Origin: JBBIOU01 sp037443205
GTDB lineage: Bacteria > Bacteroidota > Bacteroidia > Flavobacteriales_D > UBA2798
Length of the DNA: 64,000 bases
Assembly (NCBI GenBank): GCA_037443205.1
Contig: JBBIOU010000009.1
Location: forward strand, 1 to 64,000
Direction of reading: 5' to 3'
The notes beneath the pieces were generated by a model. That model was given only the letters and a program-made list of their open reading frames with translations, made no database searches and was not told the DNA's origin. The translations under genes were made by a program, and so were the position numbers. How positions within the stretch are numbered: position 1 is the first letter of the stretch; every line of letters begins with the position of its first letter. Of this stretch, positions 1 through 7,127 are shown in pieces.

Positions 1-81
1 CGTGCAGCAAGGAAATCACTCTTTGGGTCGCAATGCTGCGAGTAAATTATATGGAATGAAAATCAGCCTTGACTTCTTTTG

Positions 82-111
82 TTACTTTTCTTTGTCAAGA
101 AAGAAAAGTAA
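82..111. repeat. Perfect inverted repeat, 12-bp arms
   Basis: The arms TTACTTTTCTTT (82-93) and AAAGAAAAGTAA (100-111) are perfectly complementary around the 6-nt loop GTCAAG. The purine/pyrimidine bias of the arms matches the next hairpin at 148-182, and the two together look like one nested structure. It could be a bidirectional terminator or a mobile intergenic repeat. Confidence 0.75.
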
Positions 112-147
112 TAGATACGTTATTACAGTACATTGATTGTTTTTATT

Positions 148-182
148 TTACTTTCTTTTGTCTTAGAAACAAAAGAAAGTAA
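148..182. repeat. Perfect inverted repeat, 14-bp arms
   Basis: The arms TTACTTTCTTTTGT (148-161) and ACAAAAGAAAGTAA (169-182) are perfectly complementary around a 7-nt loop. The sequence after it (183-198) is close to the reverse complement of the sequence just before and inside the 82-111 hairpin, so the pair forms a larger imperfect palindrome. A/T-rich hairpins of this composition are common between genes in Bacteroidota genomes, but I cannot say whether this one terminates transcription. Confidence 0.75.
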
Positions 183-255
183 CAAAGAAAAGTTCAAGAC
201 GCAAATAAGCTTCAGCGCACTCTAAAAACTTCTTAACGCAAATGCATTACATCTG

Positions 256-319
256 CATTTGCTAAAGTTTTTATTCACGCCATGCACACGCCCGCATTTG
301 CGTCAGGCTTACGCGCTTT
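256..319 (+). repeat. 64-bp direct repeat, copy 1 (left of RHS cassette)
   Basis: This copy matches 2002-2065 over 64 bp with two substitutions (C/T and A/G). It contains a short GCGT...ACGC inverted repeat near its right end. The two copies bracket the RHS fragment and its small partner gene (390-1747), so the pair could mark a recombination or insertion unit; it could also be just another dispersed intergenic repeat. Confidence 0.85.
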
Positions 320-389
320 AAAAACCTCTGTGTTACTCTGTGCTCTCTGTGGTTAAAAAAATTTTCTTTAAATTTGGCTAAACAGTTTA

Positions 390-1271
390 ATGACGAGCAA
401 AACATATATAACCAATTACTCTCCGTTTGGCGTCCTCCTACAAAACCGCAATTTTACGGGTGTGGGGTATAGGTTTGGGTATCAAGGTTCTGAAAAGACA
501 GACGAGATTAGCGGCTCTAGAAATCACTACACTACATTTTTCAGGGAACTTGATGTTAGGTTAGGAAGAACGCCTAAAATGGATAAAAGAGCTTATGAAT
601 ATCCTGACCTAAGCCCTTATTCTTATGCAGGAAATAATCCAATATTAGCAACCGACCCCGATGGAGAAAGGATAATTATTTACGGTGAACGGTATGGCTT
701 TTTGGGAATGAGAAGAATGAAATATGAATATACTCCAGGAAGTGCTGCGTCACCAGGAGCAAATCAATTTGTCAAGGATGCGTTTAAAGCCATAGAATAC
801 ACAAGAGGTGGGGACGAAAAGGGTATTATTGATGATTTGGTAGGAACAAAAACCAAAATAAAAGTAAAACAAGCCAAAACGGAACACAATGATTATTATA
901 ATCCTTTAACTAAAACAGTGAGATGGGATCCAAGGTCAGCCTTACAGATTTATGACAATGAAGGAAAGGTTACTGGACAACAAACACCAGCATTAGGGTT
1001 GTTCCACGAGTTTGGACACGCATTTAGGCATCTTTTTAAAAGAAAAGAGTTCAGAGAAGATAGCTATACACCAGACCCTGAATATGACACGAAAGAGGAG
1101 AGAAAAACAACGACCGACTATGAAAATCCAGCAGCAAGAAAATTAGGAGAAACAGAAAGGTTTAATCATAGGGGTTGGCCATACAAAAGCGATTCCCCTA
1201 ATTCTACCCAGCCTGATGGATGGGACACAAGACCGCCAACAGAAGAAGAAAAGCAAAAGGTGAGGATATAG
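390..1271 (+). CDS. RHS core C-terminal fragment with M91-like zinc metallopeptidase tip
   Basis: This 293-aa product looks like the variable tip of an RHS/polymorphic-toxin protein. Residues ~9-95 match the RHS-associated core: NYSPFG, YRFGYQGSEKTDE, a DVRLGR motif and SPYSYAGNNPI ending in the DPDG junction. Beyond the junction is a ~200-aa domain with a zinc-protease HEFGH motif at 206-210 and Glu-rich segments downstream that could supply a third ligand; this resembles the M91 (NleD-like) effector family. A full RHS protein carries thousands of residues of YD repeats and a secretion leader before this point. None is present, so this is an orphan tip, either silent or expressed only after recombination onto a longer RHS gene. 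The core motif RLGR is followed by TPKMDKR rather than the usual W-x-DP, a sign of divergence. A small secreted protein starts 2 nt after the stop. Confidence 0.75.
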   Translation: MTSKTYITNYSPFGVLLQNRNFTGVGYRFGYQGSEKTDEISGSRNHYTTFFRELDVRLGRTPKMDKRAYEYPDLSPYSYAGNNPILATDPDGERIIIYGERYGFLGMRRMKYEYTPGSAASPGANQFVKDAFKAIEYTRGGDEKGIIDDLVGTKTKIKVKQAKTEHNDYYNPLTKTVRWDPRSALQIYDNEGKVTGQQTPALGLFHEFGHAFRHLFKRKEFREDSYTPDPEYDTKEERKTTTDYENPAARKLGETERFNHRGWPYKSDSPNSTQPDGWDTRPPTEEEKQKVRI

Positions 1272-1273
1272 CT

Positions 1274-1747
1274 ATGCGGAATATTTTAATGTTACTATTA
1301 TTATCGTTTTTAGGAGTAGTAAAGGGACAAGAACAGGATTATATGTTTAGCAAAAAGGATTTTATAAATGAAAAGGTATATTATAAAAAGAGTGCTATAC
1401 CTTGTTTCATAAAGCAAAAAATTAAACAGGCAAACAGTGGTAAAATAAGGTTGGCAAATCCGGGTAAAAAATATCGCTCAACTGATGTTGTCAATAATCC
1501 TTTGTTACCAAGCCGTAGGTTGATTTTTTTTATCAAAACAGATAAACTCAATGTGCTTTACTATGAACACGGGGGGAGAGGGAAGCACGAACACTGTATA
1601 GTGTTAGTAAAGGACAGTATTAGCGGTAAATTTAATTATCCTGTAAGTCTTGTAATAAAGCAGGGGATATTATCGCCCGAAGAACTAAAAAAACATTTAA
1701 TTGAAGGTCGGTATTCTGAATTGAAAAACCATAGTTGTAAATTTTAA
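1274..1747 (+). CDS. Small secreted protein, possible partner/immunity of the RHS toxin tip
   Basis: I do not recognise the family of this 157-aa protein. I chose the ATG at 1274 because it opens directly into a signal peptide (MRNILMLLLLSFLGVVKG, then QEQD); an upstream in-frame ATG at 1220 would add 18 basic residues and overlap the RHS gene. The mature part is basic and contains HGGRGKHEH, rich in His and Gly. It starts 2 nt after the RHS stop codon, the place where polymorphic-toxin systems encode their immunity protein. A periplasmic immunity protein would fit a periplasm-acting protease, but that is inference from position only. Confidence 0.6.
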   Translation: MRNILMLLLLSFLGVVKGQEQDYMFSKKDFINEKVYYKKSAIPCFIKQKIKQANSGKIRLANPGKKYRSTDVVNNPLLPSRRLIFFIKTDKLNVLYYEHGGRGKHEHCIVLVKDSISGKFNYPVSLVIKQGILSPEELKKHLIEGRYSELKNHSCKF

Positions 1748-1877
1748 AAAAATAAGTCGGGGCTTTTCTTTTTCGCCTTTCCTGCCCCTTTAATCCAAAA
1801 AAGTTTTCCATAATTAGGATTTTGCTCTTAAACCCCTCCACCTTCCACCCAGCATAGCAGAACAGGCGATTTTTTGC

Positions 1878-1893
1878 CCCGATAGCTATCGGG
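1878..1893. repeat. Perfect 16-bp palindrome CCCGATAGCTATCGGG
   Basis: The sequence is its own reverse complement and would extrude as an 8-bp stem without a loop. It is too symmetrical and GC-rich for its surroundings to be chance. It could be a protein-binding site or the core of a short intergenic repeat. I see no second copy in this window. Confidence 0.6.
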
Positions 1894-2001
1894 CTTATTT
1901 GTCAAGTTGGTAATTTGTTATATAACCCGGCCTATTTTCATGGAATGTAATTTACGAAGCGGAATGCGTGAAACAAGAAAGAAAGGTAATATTGTTTACA
2001 A

Positions 2002-2065
2002 CATTTGCTAAAGTTTTTATTCACGCTATGCGCACGCCCGCATTTGCGTCAGGCTTACGCGCTTT
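2002..2065 (+). repeat. 64-bp direct repeat, copy 2 (right of RHS cassette)
   Basis: This is the second copy of the 256-319 sequence, in the same orientation, with two mismatches. It ends two bases before the multi-hairpin repeat at 2067, so the two elements form a composite here, whereas copy 1 is not followed by that element. Confidence 0.85.
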
Positions 2066-2066
2066 T

Positions 2067-2203
2067 AACCCAAATTCAGCATTGGGTATTTTATTTCAAA
2101 TTTTCCGTCAGAGGCGGACTGAGTGTGTTGAGTGTCGTGTGGGATTTGGGTTATCCGCCATCAGGCGAACATTACGCATACTAATGCGTAATGTGGGATA
2201 AAT
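2067..2203 (+). repeat. Multi-hairpin intergenic repeat, copy 1
   Basis: This is one of four copies in the window (2067, 25725, 40807, 48347). The shared 3' module reads ATTTGGGTTATCC, then CGCC-ATCA-GGCG, then CATTACGCAT-loop-ATGCGTAATG, then GGGATAA. TTATCC pairs with GGATAA around the two inner hairpins, giving a three-way junction. AACCCAAAT at the left end pairs with ATTTGGGTT, enclosing a variable segment. In this copy the 10-bp hairpin is 2170-2179/2184-2193 with loop ACTA. Its variable segment is of the same subtype as the copy at 40807. Confidence 0.85.
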
Positions 2204-2257
2204 TGATATCTGTTAGTCGGGGGTCAATTATAGCATTCGTTAATCAGATATTTTATG

Positions 2258-3199
2258 TTATTTTGTTTGATTAATAAGCCAAACTCCAAGTATAATAATG
2301 CCAATAAAAAAATATTTACTGTAATGTATAGGCTCGTTAAATATTAATCCCCAAAAAATTGCTGTGATGGGGATGAGGTAGGTTACCGAAGAAGCACGCA
2401 TAGCACCAATCATGCTTACTAAATAATTAAATAATATTACGGCTAAGGCCGTACCTGCGATGGCAAGGATGCATATATACCCAAATGAAACAATGCCCGA
2501 AGGGTTCAGGGCAAGGGTTTTTGTAAACGAGGTGCTGTATAAAACCACAATACCCGGTATGCCAATAAACAAAAAGGCTACAGACGTAATGGCAACAGCA
2601 TTTATGTTTTTTAGATATTGCCTTATGATATTGACACTAATCGCGTAACATACTGTAGCCAATAATACTAAAGCAGCATAAGGAAGGTTGCCTTGTAAGT
2701 TTTTTTCGCCAGCTAGCATTAAACCGGCAGCGCCTGTAAATCCAAGTAGCAAGCCAATATAATTTTTTTTTGAAACCGGCTCTTTATAAATACCTGCCGC
2801 TATTAATACTGCAAACAGGGGGGTGGCAGAGTTGAGCATGCCGGCTAATGAAGTGCTGATTTTGGTTTCGGCAATTGTAAATAGATAGGCCGGAATACCA
2901 TTACCAAATAATCCTACGCAAAATACAGGTAAAAACTTGTTTATAGGGATTTTTTTTAGGTGATAAACTGCAAAGGGTAGCAACACAACAAAGGCTATGG
3001 ATATTCTTAACGTGGCTACTTCCAGGGCGCTGAAAACCTTGTTACCTGCCCCATCTTTCATGCCTAAATTCATTAAAATAAACGAACTGCCCCAAGTAAA
3101 TGCCAGTAGCGCTAAGATTAAATAAGGCAATATTTTGGCTGTTGGCTTTGCAATTTTTAACAAGAATAAGCTGCAAAAATATTTTATTCTGTAAATCAT
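2258..3199 (-). CDS. DMT-superfamily (EamA) transporter
   Basis: This 313-aa integral membrane protein has about ten hydrophobic helices arranged as two EamA repeats, the usual size and layout of drug/metabolite transporters. Family landmarks include FTWGSSFILMNLG in the first repeat and YLIPITAIFWG in the second, where the glycine-tryptophan turns and the PI motif of EamA proteins sit. Members export amino acids, metabolites or drugs across the inner membrane; the substrate cannot be read from sequence. The first ~20 residues precede the first family helix, so a later start is possible. It is divergent from the HMA lipoprotein at 3255, with a 55-bp gap. Confidence 0.85.
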   Translation of the reverse strand: MIYRIKYFCSLFLLKIAKPTAKILPYLILALLAFTWGSSFILMNLGMKDGAGNKVFSALEVATLRISIAFVVLLPFAVYHLKKIPINKFLPVFCVGLFGNGIPAYLFTIAETKISTSLAGMLNSATPLFAVLIAAGIYKEPVSKKNYIGLLLGFTGAAGLMLAGEKNLQGNLPYAALVLLATVCYAISVNIIRQYLKNINAVAITSVAFLFIGIPGIVVLYSTSFTKTLALNPSGIVSFGYICILAIAGTALAVILFNYLVSMIGAMRASSVTYLIPITAIFWGLIFNEPIHYSKYFFIGIIILGVWLINQTK

Positions 3200-3206
3200 T
3201 TCTAAG

Positions 3207-3214
3207 TAAATTTG
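3207..3214 (+). promoter_or_regulatory. Candidate Bacteroidota -7 box TAAATTTG
   Basis: The sequence matches the Bacteroidota -7 consensus TAnnTTTG and lies 40 bp before the ATG at 3255. I do not see a good TTG -33 element at the expected spacing, so the assignment is tentative. Confidence 0.35.
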
Positions 3215-3254
3215 TATCGCATTAATTTTTAAACATTGTTAATATAACTGAACT

Positions 3255-3758
3255 ATGAAAAAATGGAATTATATAAATATTTATTTATGTATCTTTTTCT
3301 TTGCCGTATCGTGTACTGATCATAGCAGCAAACATAACGCGGAGGTGGTTAACATAAATAAGAATGTAAAGCCCAATTTTATGGCAAACATTGAGGTAAG
3401 CGGTATGGTTTGCGAAGTAAATTGTGTATCGGCTGTTAATCAAGCACTCATGAGTTTAGAAGGAGTTGCTTCGGTAGAAATTGATTTTGACAGTGAAAAA
3501 GATACCAATAACGTACAGGTAAAATTTGATAATACTCTTGTAACAGCAGACAAGTTGAAAGAAACCATTGAAAGCCTTAATAACCATCAATATAAAGTAG
3601 AAAAATATCAGGAAAAGGCAATGGAAGATAATACCGAAGTTAAACAGGACAAGGAAGTACAGGCAGACTTGCCTGACAAGAAAAAAGAAAAAACATTCGA
3701 AATCAGAGAAAATTTTACCATGCCTAATCTTTTTAATGTAATTATTTCATACTTATAA
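3255..3758 (+). CDS. HMA-domain metal-binding lipoprotein
   Basis: This 167-aa predicted lipoprotein has a signal sequence ending in a lipobox, AVSC, with Cys20 as the likely lipidated residue. Residues ~42-117 form a heavy-metal-associated (ferredoxin-like) domain of the kind used for copper or other soft metals. The metal loop reads GMVCEVNC, with cysteines at 53 and 57: a CxxxC spacing instead of the usual CxxC of MxCxxC. The remaining ~50 residues are charged, rich in Lys and Glu, and probably disordered. It may buffer or deliver metal at the periplasmic face, but no metal-ATPase is next to it. Its stop is 1 nt from the convergent nucleotidase gene. Confidence 0.8.
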   Translation: MKKWNYINIYLCIFFFAVSCTDHSSKHNAEVVNINKNVKPNFMANIEVSGMVCEVNCVSAVNQALMSLEGVASVEIDFDSEKDTNNVQVKFDNTLVTADKLKETIESLNNHQYKVEKYQEKAMEDNTEVKQDKEVQADLPDKKKEKTFEIRENFTMPNLFNVIISYL

Positions 3759-3759
3759 A

Positions 3760-4455
3760 TTACAAAAATTTTTTCACTTCTTCAAGCAGTTTAATTTCGT
3801 AGGTAAATTTATGGCTGTGCTTTATTTGCTGCGGGTTAAAAAACACCTGATCAATATTTAGTTTTTTTGAACCTAACATATCCGATTCTATATCATCGCC
3901 TATCATTATACATTCCGTATTTTTTGATTGTGTTTGGTTTAAGGCATAATGAAAAATTTTTTCGTGGGGTTTTCTTACTCCTGCTCTTTCTGAAGTAATA
4001 ACAGCATCAAAAAAATGATGGAGGTTGCAAGATTTTAATTTGGTGTATTGTACTTCATCAAAGCCATTGGTTATAATTGCCAGTTTGTAAGCCTTGTTTT
4101 TTAAATAATTTAGTGTTTCTAAACTGCCGGGCAGCAGATTGGTTTTTACCGGGCTTAAACGAATATAGTCATCGGCTAAATTGCCGGCAATACCCGAAGG
4201 ATTGATGTTCAATGCTGTTAAAGTATCAATAAACCTGCCGGTACGAAGTTCCTCTTTAGTAATTTTATTGTTGCGGTATAAATTCCAGTAATGTTGATTT
4301 ATAGCTTTGTATTTAGTAATAAATGAGTTAAATTCTATATCGTATTGTTGTAATTTATAGGTACAAAAAATTTCGTGTAATGCTTCTGCAGAATTTTTTT
4401 CAAAATCCCAAAGGGTGTGGTCTAAATCAAAAAATATGGTTTTGTATGCTTTCAA
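3760..4455 (-). CDS. YjjG-family HAD pyrimidine 5'-nucleotidase
   Basis: This 231-aa haloacid-dehalogenase-superfamily hydrolase resembles YjjG, which dephosphorylates non-canonical pyrimidine nucleotides. Motif I is FFDLDHTLW with the nucleophile Asp10 and Asp12. Motif II is ITNGF (~127-131), motif III has a lysine in RKPHEKIF, and motif IV is MIGDDIESD, which holds the Mg-binding aspartates. The opening Asp-His-Thr-Leu-Trp-Asp-Phe and the helical cap region match YjjG/YfnB. Length is normal and all catalytic residues are present. It ends 10 nt before the membrane-protein gene upstream and is likely cotranscribed with it and upp. Confidence 0.88.
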   Translation of the reverse strand: MKAYKTIFFDLDHTLWDFEKNSAEALHEIFCTYKLQQYDIEFNSFITKYKAINQHYWNLYRNNKITKEELRTGRFIDTLTALNINPSGIAGNLADDYIRLSPVKTNLLPGSLETLNYLKNKAYKLAIITNGFDEVQYTKLKSCNLHHFFDAVITSERAGVRKPHEKIFHYALNQTQSKNTECIMIGDDIESDMLGSKKLNIDQVFFNPQQIKHSHKFTYEIKLLEEVKKFL

Positions 4456-4465
4456 GTTATATAGA

Positions 4466-4945
4466 TTAAAATACAGTATTTAAAAACGACATAATGGAAT
4501 CATTAAAAAGAGTAAGTATAAAAGCCCATGCTACAACAGATAAATATATAGCGCTCAAAGTTTTTATATGATTATTAAAAAACCTTGAAGCCAAAACACT
4601 GCCGATGGGAATGCTGATGATGCAGGGTGTAACAATGGCAATGCCTGCTAAACCAAATTTATTTTTAATTTTTACAACCTTTCTTTTAAAAGGTGTAATT
4701 TTTCTTTTTAATTTAATTGGTTTTCCCAGAGCAACTTTTTTTGCGCGGTTTATACTTTTTATGCGTTCTATCCAATTGCCAATAAGAGTGCCCAAAAAAT
4801 AAAAAAACGTTACACCGCTTATACCACCCGCACATAACAAAAGAATGGTTTCCCAAAAATTAAAGCCAAGTTTTAGCGACAGGGTAGGGGCAAATAAAAA
4901 TTTTGTTGATGCCAATAGGAGAACCGATATGATTTTAGGCCACAT
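4466..4945 (-). CDS. Uncharacterised small membrane protein
   Basis: I do not recognise the family of this 159-aa protein. It shows about four hydrophobic segments: ~1-20, ~30-55, ~97-120 and ~130-152. Between the second and third is a very basic loop (residues ~62-92, almost every third residue Lys or Arg) that should face the cytoplasm. A proline-cysteine turn, TPCIISIPIG, sits at the third segment. It lies 3 nt after upp and 10 nt before the nucleotidase, so it is probably part of that operon; a link to nucleobase salvage is only suggested by position. Confidence 0.6.
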   Translation of the reverse strand: MWPKIISVLLLASTKFLFAPTLSLKLGFNFWETILLLCAGGISGVTFFYFLGTLIGNWIERIKSINRAKKVALGKPIKLKRKITPFKRKVVKIKNKFGLAGIAIVTPCIISIPIGSVLASRFFNNHIKTLSAIYLSVVAWAFILTLFNDSIMSFLNTVF

Positions 4946-4948
4946 ATA

Positions 4949-5602
4949 TTATATTTTAGCACCATAAGCTAAATCTCCTGCATCGCCCAAACCGGGCACA
5001 ATATATGCCTGCGCAGTAAGTTCTTCGTCAATGGCACCCACCCAAATGCTGGTATTAGCCGGCATATTTCTTTTAATATAATTAATGCCTTCGGTGCTGG
5101 CAATTACCGAAACAATATGGGTGTGTTTAGGTATACCTCTGTTCAGCATGGCTCTATAAGCTAAAACCATCGAACTACCTGTTGCCAGCATAGGGTCAGT
5201 AAGTATCAGGGTTTTGTTCTGAATTGTAGGAGAAGAGAGATACTCAATTTCTATTTCGAACGTGTCATTTTTGTTGTGTTTTCTGTATGCTGATATAAAT
5301 GCATTTTCAGCCCGGTCAAAAAAATTTAGCATACCCTGATGCAAAGGTAATCCGGCTCTGAGGATAGTTGCCAATACAGGTTGTTCGCTTATTATTTTTC
5401 CGGAAGCTATACCCAGGGGAGTTTCTGTTTCGATGGCTGTAAATTCTAATTGTTTGCTTATTTCATAGGCAATTATTTCTCCGATTCGCTCTACGTTTCT
5501 CCTGAAACGCATACTGTCTTTTTGTATGTTTATGTCTCTTAGTTCATTTATAAAAACTGAAACCAATGAGTTTTGATTGGCAAAATTATGAACAGGAATC
5601 AT
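4949..5602 (-). CDS. upp: Uracil phosphoribosyltransferase
   Basis: The enzyme converts uracil and PRPP to UMP in pyrimidine salvage. The 217-aa length is usual. The PRPP-binding loop is seen as LILTDPMLATGSS (~131-143). The family's RAGLPLHQGML segment follows the N-terminal domain, and a C-terminal PGLGDAGDLAYG loop matches the uracil-binding region. It is the first gene of a probable operon with the membrane protein and the YjjG-type nucleotidase, which would act on related pyrimidine nucleotides. The upstream region (5603-5948) carries repeats rather than an obvious promoter. Confidence 0.93.
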   Translation of the reverse strand: MIPVHNFANQNSLVSVFINELRDINIQKDSMRFRRNVERIGEIIAYEISKQLEFTAIETETPLGIASGKIISEQPVLATILRAGLPLHQGMLNFFDRAENAFISAYRKHNKNDTFEIEIEYLSSPTIQNKTLILTDPMLATGSSMVLAYRAMLNRGIPKHTHIVSVIASTEGINYIKRNMPANTSIWVGAIDEELTAQAYIVPGLGDAGDLAYGAKI

Positions 5603-5948
5603 TGCAATTTATTTCGGCATGAAGATAACCTGAATTTAGTAATCTGCCAAATGATGTTTATTTTTTGACTGAATTAAGATTGTTCTTTGTTATGGAATTA
5701 ATAAACACAAAATTGTCATCAGCCATCGAATTTTTCGTAGGCTGATGCAAGTGAGTATGTATGCGGGTAGCATTTGGGTTAATACACCCCCTCCATCTTC
5801 TCCAAAGGGAGAGAGCAATACACCCGGCTTGCCGCGAAAAAAGTCTAATGATTTTTTGGGGATATACTAAAGCAATTTAGATATTAACCCATATTAGTTA
5901 TATGTCTGAAGAAGAGTTTAATAAATTTGGGATTAATAAAATAGTTGG
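5603..5948. other. Intergenic region between lysA end and upp start
   Basis: No gene was found in this stretch. It contains a hairpin with perfect 8-bp arms, CATCAGCC (5717-5724) and GGCTGATG (5740-5747), followed by GTATGTATG and ATTTGGGTTA, a layout shared with 30347-30413. At about 5831-5866 a second motif, CTTGCCGCGAAAAAAG followed by a T-run, recurs near 48508 and, less well, near 50766. Confidence 0.55.
5717..5784 (+). repeat. Second intergenic repeat family (hairpin + GTATGTATG + ATTTGGGTTA), copy 1
   Basis: The block is a hairpin opening in CATCAGCC, then GAGTATGTATGCGGG, then CATTTGGGTTA. The same order appears at 30347-30413 with a different, longer hairpin. The final ATTTGGGTTA is also the junction sequence inside the multi-hairpin repeat family, so the families may be parts of one modular element. 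Confidence 0.5.
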
Positions 5949-7127
5949 CTAACTCATTACTAAGTTGCTTGAGCTGAAATAAGATTTAACTTTATCGCGC
6001 AGATTGTAGTTTGAGGCCATTACTTCGCCATAGGCACCGGCACTGCGAATAGCTAAAATATCACCGCGCATTGTTTTAGGCAATTCTATTCGTTTACCAA
6101 AATAATCGCTGCTTTCGCAAACAGGCCCTACCACATCATAATTATCCAAATGATTTTCGCCACGGTGTAAGGCGCTTAAATTTTGTATCTTGTGATACGA
6201 TTGGTATAATGCAGGCCGTATAAGTTCTGTCATACCTGCATCACAAATAGCAAAATTAGTGTTTAGGCCTTTTTTAACATAGAGCACTCGGGTTATTAAA
6301 TTTCCGCATTGAGCCACTACCGATCTTCCGAGTTCAAAATGTACTTGTTGTGTAGGTTGCAGTTCTAAAAATTTATTAAACAGTTTAAAGTATTCACTAA
6401 ATTCGGCTATGGGTTTTTCATCGGGTTGATGGTAATCTATTCCCAAACCACCGCCTACATTAATTATTTTTAGTTCAATGCCACGTTGGTTAAACCATCT
6501 TTGCATTTCGTTTACTCGGTTACACAAGGTTTTAAATGAACTTAAATCGGTAATTTGCGAGCCTATATGAAAATGCAGTCCGGCAAGATGTATATATTTA
6601 AGATTAATTAATGTGTCGCATACGGCAGGCAGTTGAGAAATACTGATACCAAATTTATTTTCTTCCAATCCGGTAGTAATGTACTTATGTGTATTGGCAT
6701 TTACGTTAGGGTTTATCCTTAGTGCAATAGTGGCAACTTTATTAAGTTTACTTGCTAATTGATTGATTATTTCAATTTCTTCGAGTGATTCGCAATTAAA
6801 GCAAAAAATATTATTTTCTAATGCATAGTTGATTTCATCATCATTTTTGCCAACACCTGCAAATACTATTTGCTGTGCTTCAAAATTATTTTGCAGTGCA
6901 AATTTAACTTCGTTGCCGCTTACGCAGTCAGCCCCAAAACCGGCTGCACAAATGGGTTTTATTATTTCTATATTACAATTAGCTTTTAAAGCATAGTGTA
7001 TATGAAAGTTATATTTACCGGCTTCGGTTTTAATGGTATCAATGGTTTTTTTAAGCAGCGCCATATCATACCAATAAAAGGGAGTTGGGAATTGTATTAA
7101 TTGTTGGTAAGTATGTTTATCAAGCAT
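5949..7127 (-). CDS. lysA: Diaminopimelate decarboxylase
   Basis: This is the last step of lysine synthesis: PLP-dependent decarboxylation of meso-diaminopimelate. The 392-aa protein has the fold-III barrel lysine in HYALKAN (Lys48), HFHIGSQ (~190), the phosphate-binding GGGLGID (~225), and the C-terminal CESSDYFGK and AGAYGEVMASNYN segments that complete the active site across the dimer. Length is slightly short of the ~410-420 common in other bacteria but no motif is missing. Its start overlaps the aspartokinase stop by 8 nt, indicating translational coupling within dapA-lysC-lysA. Confidence 0.95.
   Translation of the reverse strand: MLDKHTYQQLIQFPTPFYWYDMALLKKTIDTIKTEAGKYNFHIHYALKANCNIEIIKPICAAGFGADCVSGNEVKFALQNNFEAQQIVFAGVGKNDDEINYALENNIFCFNCESLEEIEIINQLASKLNKVATIALRINPNVNANTHKYITTGLEENKFGISISQLPAVCDTLINLKYIHLAGLHFHIGSQITDLSSFKTLCNRVNEMQRWFNQRGIELKIINVGGGLGIDYHQPDEKPIAEFSEYFKLFNKFLELQPTQQVHFELGRSVVAQCGNLITRVLYVKKGLNTNFAICDAGMTELIRPALYQSYHKIQNLSALHRGENHLDNYDVVGPVCESSDYFGKRIELPKTMRGDILAIRSAGAYGEVMASNYNLRDKVKSYFSSSNLVMS

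Larger units (their letters stand above)
1..389. other. Non-coding region rich in hairpins, upstream of the RHS fragment
   Basis: I see no credible gene here. The stretch holds two long perfect A/T-rich hairpins (82-111 and 148-182), a third perfect hairpin with 9-bp arms at 238-246 and 254-262, and the first copy of a 64-bp direct repeat (256-319). If the RHS gene that follows was once longer, its upstream part should lie here, but I found no RHS-like coding sequence. No clear promoter was recognised. Confidence 0.6.
1748..2257. other. Intergenic repeat-rich region
   Basis: No credible gene lies here. It contains a perfect 16-bp palindrome (1878-1893), the second 64-bp direct repeat (2002-2065) and, directly abutting it, a full copy of the multi-hairpin intergenic repeat (2067-2203). 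A 77-codon open frame at 1968-2201 is made of these repeats and is not convincing. Confidence 0.65.

Noticed and set aside
1220..1273. Longer start of the secreted partner gene at 1220
   Set aside because: It overlaps the RHS gene and puts 18 basic residues before an otherwise normal signal peptide.
1968..2201. 77-codon open frame over the repeats
   Set aside because: It is composed of the 64-bp repeat and the multi-hairpin repeat and would read through their stems; no gene-like features.
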